DNA of 64,000 nt from the NCBI RefSeq assembly GCF_023380205.1, contig NZ_CP093361.1, positions 558,001 through 622,000 on the forward strand, read 5' to 3'. A program made the position numbers and the translations under genes. The stretch is from Nicoliella spurrieriana. Lineage in GTDB: Bacteria; Bacillota; Bacilli; Lactobacillales; Lactobacillaceae. Below the pieces are notes generated by a model that searched no databases, was not told the DNA's origin, and saw only the letters and a program-made list of their open reading frames with translations. The first letter of the stretch is position 1. Every line of letters starts with the position of its first letter. This document shows positions 37,101 to 47,700 of the stretch, piece by piece.

Positions 37101-39449
37101 AATTCTGCTGCCCAAGTCGAATTAACGAAGGCCAGTCAAGCTGCCAGTGCTGCTGATGCTGCCCGCGCTGCCGCAAGTAGCTACGCCCAGGTCAATGCTG
37201 ACCATGCCGCACTTGCTAAACAAAATGCTTTGCAGGGCAACGAAGCCAGTGCTGAATTCCATAGCCAAGCTGCCCATGCGGCTGCATTGTCGGCCGCTAG
37301 TCAGGCGACAATCGCCCAACAAAATAGCCAGGCTGCTTCATCGGCAAACGTTTCTGCATCAAGCTATGCCCAGGTTGCTACTGCTGCTGCCCAATCCGTG
37401 ACTGCTGCAGTTGCACAGGCACAGTCCGCTGTGGACGATGCCCAACGACTAGCCGATGGCTTCAATGCGAATGTGAGCGCCCAACGGGCATCGCAAGCCG
37501 CTGATAATGCCACTCAGGCTGCTAGTTCAGCTGGAAGCGATAGCCAAGCCATCGCTTCAGTTTCAAATGCAGTGGCTGCCGTTGCCAGTGCTACCAGTCA
37601 AACCGCCGCTAGCGCAATTGCGAACTCCCAGGCATTGGATACGATCCTTGCCAGTCATTCACAAAACAAGGCCATCGTCAGTGCTGCGACCGCAGCTGCT
37701 GTTGCAGTTAGCCAAGCCAGTGCTGCTAATCAAGCCGCTGCCCAAGCGGGCCAAACAGTAGCAGCAGCCAGCAGCGTTGCTGACCACCAAACGCAAGTGG
37801 CCAATGCCGCTCGCGATGCCGCAAGCTCCTATGCTGCCCAGGCTGCATCCGCTGCGAAGAATAATGATTCAAAAACAGCGGCTGCCATGACCAGTGATGC
37901 GATCGTGCAAGAAACGGCTGCCAGTGTCGCTTCCGCTGCCGTGGCTTCCGCTATGGCGGATGCGCAACGCGCCCAACAAAGTGCGGTGGCTGCTTCAACG
38001 GCCGCCAGTGCTGCGGACCAAGCCGCTGCAACCGCACTGCAAAGTGCCCAATCTGCAGCGACTGCTGCCGGTAAGAACACCGCCAGTGTTGCTAGTGATG
38101 TCGCAATCGCTAGTTCCGCTGCAATTGCCGCTAGTGTGGCTGCTTCCGGGGCCAACCGCGATTATAGTGGAACCGCCACTGAAAACAACCACGTGAGCTC
38201 CTCAGTTTCATTAGCCACCAGTGCTGCTTCCGTAACTGCCAGTGCGGTTACAATGACGCAGTCTGCTTCCGTTGCCGTTAATTCGATTGCTACCAAGCAT
38301 CCAAACGTAGCTGGGATGGATTCAGCAATTGCACACGCCAGTGCAGCGTTTAGCACCGCCAGTGCAGTTAATACCACCGCTAGTTCCGCGAATGCAGCCG
38401 CCCAAGCTGAATTAACCACGGCTAGCACTGCTGCTAGTGCGGCTAATACTGCCCGCGCTGCTGCAAGTAGTTACGCGCAGTTGAATGCTGATAACGCCGC
38501 CCTTGCCAATAGCTATACGGCTCAGGGGGCTGAAGATAGTGCCGCTGCTGCCAGTCAGGCTGCTGCGGATGCTGCTCAATCCGCAGCTAGCGAAGCGGCG
38601 CTTGCTCAACAGCACAGCCAGGCTGCTTCATCAGCAAGCGTTGCGGCGTCAAGCTATGCCCAGGTCGCAATTAGCGCTGCTCAATCAGTCGCTGCCGCAA
38701 TTGCCCAGGCCAATTCTGCCGTGGGTGACGCCCAATTATTAGCGGATGGTTTTAATGCTAGTTCTAGCGCCCAACGGGCATCCCAAGCTGCGCAAAATGC
38801 TAAGCAGGCTTCTGGGGCTGCTGATGGTGATTTACAAGGAATCGTTAGCGCATCAAGCGTTGTCAATGGCGCCTCGAGCGCTGCAATCGTCAATGCCAAT
38901 AGTGCTGCTACGAATGCGCAGTCAATTGATTCAGTCCTAGCTAGTCAATCGCAAAACCAAACGGTGCTTAGTGCCGCCTCAGTTGCGCATTCTGCAGTTA
39001 GCGCTGCGCATGCTGCTGCTGATGCTGCCGCTAAGGCGAGTCAAGCGGTGAGTGCAGCGAACTCGCTTGCGGCTCAACAAACTCAGGCCGCCAGTGCCGC
39101 CAGTGCTGCCGCTAGTTCCTATGCGGTGCAAGCATTATCAGCTGCGCAAAACAATGATCCAGAAACCGCTTCTGCAATGACCAGCCTTGCAATTGAAAAG
39201 GAAACGGCTGCTGCTTCAGCCTCCACAGCGGTTAAATCTGCTCGTGCTGATGCTGAACGGGCCCAACAAAGTGCGCTGGATGCATTTAATTCAGCTGTTG
39301 CTGCGAGTGATTTTGCTGCCAATGCATTCCGCAGTGCAGCATCCGCTGCCCAAGCTAGTCGTGATACGAATAGTGGCGTGGCGAGTGCGGGGGTAATTGC
39401 TAGTGCTGCCACGAATGATGCTGCTTCGGCTGCTGCTGGAGCAAACCGT
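29148..39449 (+). repeat. Eight tandem ~1,290-bp (430-residue) coding repeats
   Basis: The third codon of the GANRDYSG-type motif recurs at 29148, 30438, 31728, 33018, 34308, 35580, 36870, 38160 and 39450. Seven intervals are exactly 1,290 bp and one is 1,272 bp (an 18-bp, six-codon deletion). Each repeat is a pair of the ~215-residue units. The first half is marked by RDYSG, HPNVAGMDSAI and a QGNEAS-type turn. The second half is marked by ADGFNANSSAQRA, SQNQTVISA and NNDPETASAMT. The premature TAA of giant 1 lies inside this array. Confidence 0.9.
33984..35371 (+). repeat. Near-identical 116-bp direct repeats flanking the premature TAA
   Basis: Bases 33984-34099 and 35256-35371 differ at only one position (34008 versus 35280), leaving a perfect 91-bp match at 34009-34099. 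They are 1,272 bp apart, a multiple of three, with the TAA at 34155-34157 between them. Homologous recombination would remove the stop and keep the frame. Confidence 0.85.
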
Positions 39450-41624
39450 GATTACAATGGGAATCAACAGTTCGCAAACCATACGCAATCATCCGCATCG
39501 CTTGCTAATAGTGCTGCTACGACCGTTCAACAGGTTGCTCAAAGCGTCACTAGCATTGCAGCAGTTGCGAGTGCAATTGCTAACTCCAATGCGACTGCGC
39601 CTGGCATGAGTGCCGCCATCAATGCGACTAATTCTGCTTCAGTGGTAGCAAGTAGTGCTGCAGCAACCGTTGTGAGTGCCAATACTGCTGCTCAATCAGA
39701 ATTAGCCCGCGCCAGTCAAGCGGCCAGTGCTGCCACTGCTGCTCGTGATGGGGCAACTAGCTACGCCCAAGTGAATGCAAGCAACGCCTCAATGGCGAAT
39801 AGTTATGCTGCTTTGGGGAACGTACAAAGTGCTGCCGCTTATAGTCAGGCGGCCTCTGAAGCTGCGAGTGCGGCTTCGGGACAAGCTGCAATTGCCCGGC
39901 AAAATAGTCAGGTTGCATCAATGGCCAGTCAAGCTGCGGCTAGTTATGCAGCGGTGGCTGCATCCGTGACCGTAATTGCCAGCACCGCTGCGACGTTGGT
40001 TCGGCAAAATGCTAGCCAAGTTGCAACGATTGCTAGTGCCGGGGCGGGCCTCAAATCGCTAACGACCAATAGTCAGGCGTTGAATTCAGTTGGCAGCCAA
40101 ATTAGTGCCAACACGGCTCAGTTCAGTGCGAACACCGCTAGTGGTTACAACTACGGTTCAGTTGCCCAATCCGCAGTTAGCCAGATTAGTAGTGACCACA
40201 GTGTTGCCATCGTCACCGTTGGCAAGCTAAGTTCCTACCAAGCTGCAAACCCATCTAATGCGCAATTATCAGCATTGAACAGTCAGGCCCACAGCGCGAA
40301 CGTGATCGTGAATTCAGCCAGTATCGTTGCTGATCGAGCCGCTAGCCAAGCAGTGCTAGCCACTAGTCAGGCGAATAGTGCCGCAGCGGTCGTGACAAGT
40401 GCGAACTCAACGGCGGTTAGTGCGCGTTCCAGTGCTGCCAGTGCGTTTACGGCGGCTTCGAACGCCTATGCTGCTGGTAGTTATGCGCTTGGTGATAGTT
40501 ATGCTGCATTATTCAATGGCTACTCTGCAGCGGCCGTAAGTGCTGCAAACACCGCATCGAGTGCGTTGAGCATGTTTAGTGTTGCCAGTTCCACTGCCAG
40601 TTCTGCTGCTAGTCAGGCGCTTAGTGCTGCTAGCACGGTCAGAAGCGCAACTAGCTTTATTAGTAGCGCTAATCAAGCTGCTAGTTCACTGCTTCCAACC
40701 AGTGCGACCCAGTCATCAGCAACTTCAGCTTCGACTGCCTCATCTGCTGCAAGTACGAATTCTTCAGCTGCCTCTTCAACGGCAACTAGTTCTAGTTCCA
40801 GCACCAGTGCGGTTGAAAATGATAACTTCCTAAAGGGAGTCAATGATGCTAAGGCAAAGACCAATGATCAAGAATTGGCTACGGATAGTGCCTACGTTGC
40901 TGGGCGGACCGGCTACCTGGCTGGGAGTGCCGCTGGTTATAATGGTAAAAAACCTGCCGCACTCGCAAGTGATGCTAGTCAGTATGACCAGGCCTATGCA
41001 ATGGGTGTGAGTGCCGGTTATGCTGGCTACAAGCAACAGGTTAAGCTTGGGAAGCAACGGGCTGCCACTGGTTACCTTGCCGTTGGTTCGTTGAAGCAAC
41101 GATCTAAGGGTTACCGGGATGGGTACCTGAAGGCTTACAATGCTCAGCTGGCTAAGTACCCACGGTATATCTATGCGAAGGATGCTATTTACTCCTATCA
41201 ATCCGCTACGTTTAATAAGGCGCTGCGGAAGGCATTGCATAAGAAGCAACCACGGACGAAGGCCATCCAATACCGGATCGACCGGGTAACGATTTCTAAG
41301 TCCGGGTTGGTTCGCTACCACGTTAAGGCCCTCCTTGATGGTAAGGATACAAACAAGTACAGCGGCTACATTACTGCTAACCGCAAGTACATTGTGAATA
41401 CCTACTACCAAAGCACGCCAACGACGAAGCAGGTTCGGGTGATCAATGACCGCGGAATTCGAATCCATGCGGCCACTAAGTTCAACCGGGCGACTTCGAC
41501 CCACGTTAAGCAGGGAACGAAGTTAACCGTGAACCGAATTGTTAAGTACAAGGGAATCACACGATTCTACATTGGCAATGGTAAGTACATTACCAGTAAC
41601 AAGAAATTCGTTAAGTTTATTTAA
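34158..41624 (+). pseudogene. Distal part of giant adhesin 1: repeats and wall-binding C-terminus
   Basis: The same frame continues directly after the TAA for 2,488 codons. The first in-frame ATG is at 34224, with only a weak GGGA before it and no signal peptide, so independent secretion is unlikely. Up to about 40800 it is the same Ala/Ser-rich repeat. Then come a Tyr/Gly-rich stretch (AYVAGRTGYLAGSAAGY, QAYAMGVSAGYAGY, GYRDGYLKAY) and two DUF5776/SLAP-like modules. The first module is YPRYIYAKDAIYSYQSATF through GYITANRKYI; the second is RVINDRGIRIHAATKF through ITSNKKFVKFI. Such modules bind lactobacillar cell walls non-covalently, and there is no LPxTG. With the upstream part it forms one gene of 9,464 codons. 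Confidence 0.8.
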
Positions 41625-41628
41625 TACT

Positions 41629-41678
41629 AAAAAAGGTAATTAAATTGGAATTTAAGTCCATTTTAATTACCTTTTTTT
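41629..41678 (+). terminator. Intrinsic terminator of giant gene 1
   Basis: AAAAAAGGTAATTAAATTGGA pairs, with one or two mismatches, with TCCATTTTAATTACCTTTTTT around a short AT-rich loop. It lies immediately after the stop at 41624. Confidence 0.85.
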
Positions 41679-41687
41679 GATGATAAA

Positions 41688-41719
41688 TTCATGATAAGTA
41701 CGCTAATAAATGTTACACT
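41688..41719 (+). promoter_or_regulatory. Promoter of giant gene 2
   Basis: An extended -10, TGTTACACT (41711-41719), is preceded by TTCATGATAA, whose first base is 26 bp before the TACACT. The same two blocks with the same 26-bp spacing occur before giant 3. A ribosome binding site, AGGGAG, precedes the ATG at 41759. Confidence 0.55.
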
Positions 41720-41758
41720 AAGTATCGTAAAATATGATTGGATTAGGGAGATGTCCAA

Positions 41759-44700
41759 ATGCTTTATAATAAATCACAATTTCATAAAGTAAACGATAAA
41801 AAAGTACTTAAAAAAGTAAAGAAACAATGGGTGGTTGTATCACTATCTATGTTGGCCCTCCTTGGTGGGGGTGCGGTCTTCACTGATGGGACCACGAATG
41901 CAAGTGCAGACGTTACAAATACTGCTAATGCTAACTCACAGGGATCAACTAGTGCCAGTGGGCAATCAACTGATGCTGGAAGCAGCAGTCCGTCGGTTTC
42001 TGCATCGAGCGGGACGGATGTGACTAATAGTACACCTGCTGCCACTAGTAACACTAATACTGATGCAACTATCTCCAGTAGTGGTAGTGGGACTGTCGAC
42101 ACGACTAGTAACGCACCGTCCAGTTCTGATGTTAAGTCGTCCGCCAATGCTACGAATACCAGCAGTGCTAGTCAGACGAACACTAACGGCAGTGCCAATG
42201 ATCAGTCAATGACCAGTTCCACTAACAGTACCGATAATCATTCTGTTAGTTCAACGGCAGTAAGTAGTAGCGCTAACGATCAGGCCGCTAACTCTAACGG
42301 CGGGAGCAGTAGTGCCTCAAATAGCAGTACGGCTTCAAGTGGTTCCGCAAGCAACGATGCTGCTTCGGGGACCTCAAGTAGTACTGATAGTAATGCCTCA
42401 GCTAGTGCTTCGGCCAGTGCTGAAGTTAGTGCCGGGTTTGCGGCCGCTGAATCCGCTGCGTTAGCTGGGACCACGCTCTCAGGTAATAATGATGCTAACT
42501 TCAATGCGGGGGTGACCAAATATAATGCCTCTGCCGCAAGCGTTTCGTTATTGGATGCCGATGATGGCTTAGATGATCGGATGGGTGATAATTCTTCCGG
42601 ATCAGATAGTTCGGTGTATAGCTCCGTTTATTCAGCTGCCTATGCCGCTGCTCAAAACGGTTCGTCATACGCTAATAGCGATAGCAATGATTCCGCGGTT
42701 GCCAGTGCAATTGCTGATGCAAGCAGTGCTTATAATTCATACCACACCGCATTTAGCAGTGGGTTTGCAGCCGCTTCATCCGCTGCATTAACTGGCTCTT
42801 CAGCTAACAGTGTTAATGACAGTGCATTTAATAGTGGCTTGCAAGCTTACTACGCCGCCAATGCTGGTGCTGTGGCTGCCTGGAACTCACTGCATTCTGA
42901 TGATTTAAAGTCGGCCGATGATAAGACCGATTCGTTTGCCGCTAGCAACGTTTTTTACTTAAATGGGTACAATGCAACCATTAATGCTTTCACGACCTAT
43001 AGTAGTGCTAACTCCGGTGTCGGAACCCTTTCCGGTGCGGATGCTTATGGATCTAATACGAACACCACCAGTCAAACGAGCGGTTCGGTAGATTTAGCGA
43101 AGAAGGCACAGGTGGTCAATTCACCAAGTGACAGTGCTCAAGCTACTTCTGGATTAGATGTACAATCTTCCGCTGCTGGCAACTTAGCTGGGACTGGGAT
43201 TAACACTGCGGCTCCTGATCAAAGCCTTGCTTACAACTACGCCGTCGACTTCCTGTTGAGTCGGCAGGGGGCCTATGATGCTGAAACCGGCCGGTGGAAC
43301 GGATTGAATGGTTCTACGGTATTTAGCGCAAGTGGCACTAGTAATAACCCTTACACCCAGGCTTATCAGGGAGCAACTGCTGCAATTAGTAGTAACCAAA
43401 GAGGCAATATCTTTAGTGTTAGTGCTTTAAAAACACCACAAACGAATGCTTATACCTACGGATATAACGATGTGGCCAATAAGGTCAATAACCAGGGGAT
43501 TGTCTTTGTTGACAGTACGAATGCATATAATAATTATAATAATTTCGTTAATACTACTTATAACCAAAGTGGGACCCACGAACTGCGGTTTACTGCTGAT
43601 ATTAATATGGGCAATCAAAATTATTTATCGTATAGTTCAAATAACAGTGTTAATTTAATTTTTAATGGGCAAAACCACGTGGTCGATTTTGGTTATACGA
43701 CTAGAATTATTAATTTTACTAATTCAATTACCGTTGAAAATATGCGGAAAGAATACGCATATGATTATTATGGTCCGATTAATATGCAGGGATCCACCAG
43801 CGGGAACATGATCATGCGTAACATTAACTTCGAGGGGTCACAACTCTTTAATTCAACTAACGCAGGAGTGATGTTAACAATTGATGGGACTGTGAATGCT
43901 TTGAGTGAGGCTTCATATACTAGTCCATATAAAAATAACTATGTGACAATTGCTTCTAATCAGCAAAATATTCAAACTGCTAGTATGCAGTTATTAAAGG
44001 GCGCTAGTTATTATGGAACGACTAACAATGGGAATGTAATTGAACTTAGTGGGAGTTTAACCCTTAATGATGGTTCACATATGGTACTGATTCCTAATGG
44101 TACTAGTGGTGAAAACGTCGGTGCTAATGGGGCTTCTGCTAGTGTTAATGAAGGGTTAGTTCTTATGAATTCATCAAGTAACCTAAATATTAATCCAGGT
44201 GCTAACTTAACGATTAAACCTGGGATTGCAAGCGGCAATAGTAGAAATACGGCAATTTCTACAGCGACTGGTTCTACCGTTAACATTAGTGGTGGAACGT
44301 TAGATGTTGAAATGGATGGTAATTCTGCTAATGGAGCTCCGGTTAATCTGAACGGGAACGTTAACGTCCAAAATGATGGGTATCTCATTGCCCATGGAAC
44401 CAGTAACCTAACTAATTTTGGTGGCAATCTTATTTCCGTTGGTGGAAACCTAAATGTTAAGGGTCGTGGGAATTTAGAGATTTATACTGACGGGAAAAGT
44501 ACTAACCAATCAATGAACCTACTCTATAATGGTGGGACTGTGGTTATCAATAACCCTGGAAGTAGAGTTCTCTTTAGCCTAAATGGTCTTAATAATGACC
44601 AGGGTGGCAAGGGAGTCGGAAACATGTTCCAAAATCCTGGAAACATCACTGCGTATGCAGTTCAGGGAACCTTGGATGATAAGACTGATTCTAAGCCCCA

Positions 44701-47700
44701 ATACATGATTAGCATCAAACAAAATAATGCCTTAATGACGGTTTATGATGTCAGTGGAAAACAGGTAGCCGATCAAACGTTGAATCCATTTCAAAACAGC
44801 GCATCTAAGTATCTCGCATTTAATGGAGTTCCGACCGTCTTCATTACCGGTTCGACCAACTTAGCTCACGATGATAGTGCCGCTTCTAAGTTCGATGTTA
44901 ATACGACGCTACAATTGAATAACGTTTCTGATACTAGTGGCACTGTTTATGTGCGGGTAGCAACTAATGATATTGATGAAACGCCAGATTCCGAAACGGG
45001 TAGCAAAACGATGTTAACCGATTCTGATCAAGCACCTGGCAATGGTAGTGATTCTGACTACCGGAATGCATATACGGTCGCAATCCCAGTTTCTGCATTT
45101 CAAAGTCAGGGTGACGGGGTCTATACCTATAAGTTTGCCCGGCCGTTAAATGCGGTTACCACATTGCCTACTAGTGTTAAGGTGACTGCTCAATACGGCG
45201 TTACTAACAATAGTACTGAAATCAGTAATTCCAATGGTGGAACTGTCACGACTAATCAAACGCATAACCCTGCCACTGGGGCAATCACTAATAATTCTAC
45301 GACTGCCTCTGGGACCATTACGGACAACGCTTCCATCCCTAGCACGACTGGTGCATCCACTAGTTCCGCAAATAGTCAGGCGGTACTTGCTAATTCATAT
45401 GCATCCCAGATCCCGATCGATTCAATCACGAGTAGCGCTAGCTCGTACTCCAGTGCTGCTGCTTCTGCCTCGTCCGTAGTGAATAGCTATGCTAGCACTG
45501 CTAGCTCCCTTGCTAATGACAGTAGTGCAATGAAATCTAACGTTAGCTATGCCAGTGCCGTTAATTCAGCTTCGAGTGCGCTAAATAGTTTGAACGCCGA
45601 TGCATCCAAGCAATCAGCATCCGCTCAATCGGCCAGTGCCGCGGCTAGTGCAGCGATTTCAAATGCATTTGCTGCCGCCAGTGCCGCTAATTCGTATGTT
45701 GGCTTGGCATCAAGTACTGCCAATACGTTCGCGAGTGCCTCTGGACCTAGTGCCCAAAGTGCGGTGAATTCAAAAACTGCTAGCTATGCATCGAACGCCG
45801 CTTCAGCTGCTAGTCAAGCATCCGCTTATTCAGCTGCGATTTCATCAATTAACAATAACGGGGTTCAAGCGGCTTCTAAGGCCATTGCTGATGAACAATC
45901 AGCGGCCATCCAAGCCGGTGCGTTAAATTCACTAGCGACTGTGAATACGATCAACAACACCAGCTCCGCCGCTTCTGACACCGATTCGCATGCGTCCAAA
46001 GCGGATGCTGAAAATAGTCAGATCAGCAGTAATTATACGACTGCTAGCTCGAATGCATCCACGACCGCAAGCATTGCGAGTCTCTATTCGGATAACGCTA
46101 CGATTCAAAGTGACCAGACTAAGGCATCGAATGCCGCTGCTAGTGCTGCAGCTGCCGCTACTGCTGGGTCAACCGCTAATAGTACTGCGCAGTCCGCCAA
46201 GGGAGATGCTGACGCTGCCAATAGTGCGGCCCAAAATGCTAAAACGGCTGCGAATAGTGCATTCTTCGCTGCTAGCCAGCAATCCAGTATTGCTGCATTA
46301 TATGCTGCATCTGATCCAACGAAGGCTTCATCTGCAGCTAGTGCTGCACAGTCATATACTAGTATCGCACAAAGTCAAATGGCGATTGCTAGTTCCGCTG
46401 GCCAGACCGCCAGTGCTGCACAACAAACTGCATCTGCAGCGGAATCAACCGTTGCTGCTAATTCAACTGCTGCCAGCACCGCTGCTAATGATGCGAGTGT
46501 TGCAAATAGTAATGCCAATTCAGTTGCAACTAGCCTGGTCAACAGTAAGGGCAGCACCGCTAATTCACAAGCTGCCGATGCATCCAATGCCGCATCCAGT
46601 GCTGCTAATGGGGCTTCAAATGGCGCCTCCAATGCTTCCGCCCGCGCCAGTGCTACCGACACGAATGCTGCTAACACTGCTAATGCTAATCAATCTGCCA
46701 GTTCCGTTAATTCAGCTGCAGCGAGTGCTAACGATAACGTTCAATCGCTAGCTGCTGAAAACGCTGGCAATGCTTCGATTGCGAATGCCGCAACGGCTGC
46801 CAAGAACGCTGCTTCCACCGTTAGTTCCGCAGCGGGGGTTGCTTCGGCTGCGAATAGTGCTGCCCAAGCTGCAAAGAGTCAGGCTGATAGCGACAATGCA
46901 AAGGCGGCCTCTGCTAACAACGTTGCTAGCTCCGCAGCCAACGTTGCTGCCACTCAATCTAAGGCGGCAGCTTCATACGCAGCTGCTGGTAACCAATCGG
47001 CAGCATCCAGTGCCGCTAGTGCTGCCAGCGCTGCTGCAATGACCGCGAATACTGCGGCAAGTGATGCTACCAGTGCCAACAACGATGCTAGTGGCGCTGC
47101 TTCAACCGCGGTTAGTGCATCGACTACCGCATCGAATGCGGCAAGTACGGCCGCCAGTGCTAATTCAGCCGTTCAATCGGCTAATGATTACATTAACTCG
47201 GTTACCGGTGGGGCTTCTAAGGCTGCAAGTGATGCTAATACTGCGGCATCGAATGCGGCAAGTGCTGCTTCTGATGCTTCTAATGCGGCATCGAATGCAT
47301 CGAGTGGTGCTGATCGCGCCGCTAGTTCCGCTGCCGATCACGCTAGCGCTACCAGTGTCTCATCCAGTCAAGCTGCTCAATCGATGGGGTCAGTGGCCAG
47401 TGCATCCAATGCTGCTAATAGCTTAAGCAATGCCTATCCGGACAATGCAATCGCGAACTCAACGGCTAGTTCCGTAAATAGCATTGCAAATGCTGCTTCG
47501 CTTGCATCGAGTGATGCCACTGATGCTTCCAGCGCTGCAAATTCAGCGAGCGTTGCCGCTAGTTCATATGCGAGTGCTGCTCGCTCGGCTGCCAGTGACG
47601 CCAATACGCAAAGCTCAACTGCTGCTTCTGCTGCCAGTGTGGCGCATTCCTACGCCAGTGCCGGCAACTTAGCTTCTGCCCAATCAGCTGAACGGGTTGC

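Noticed and set aside
13400-41500. Many long open frames on other frames and the minus strand inside the giant genes
   Set aside because: They arise from the repetitive GCT/GCC/AGT/TCA codon pattern. They encode low-complexity Leu/Pro/Arg or Ala/Leu peptides and lack ribosome binding sites.
40810-41624. LPxTG sortase anchor
   Set aside because: No LPxTG-like motif followed by a hydrophobic segment and basic tail exists at the end of either complete giant gene.
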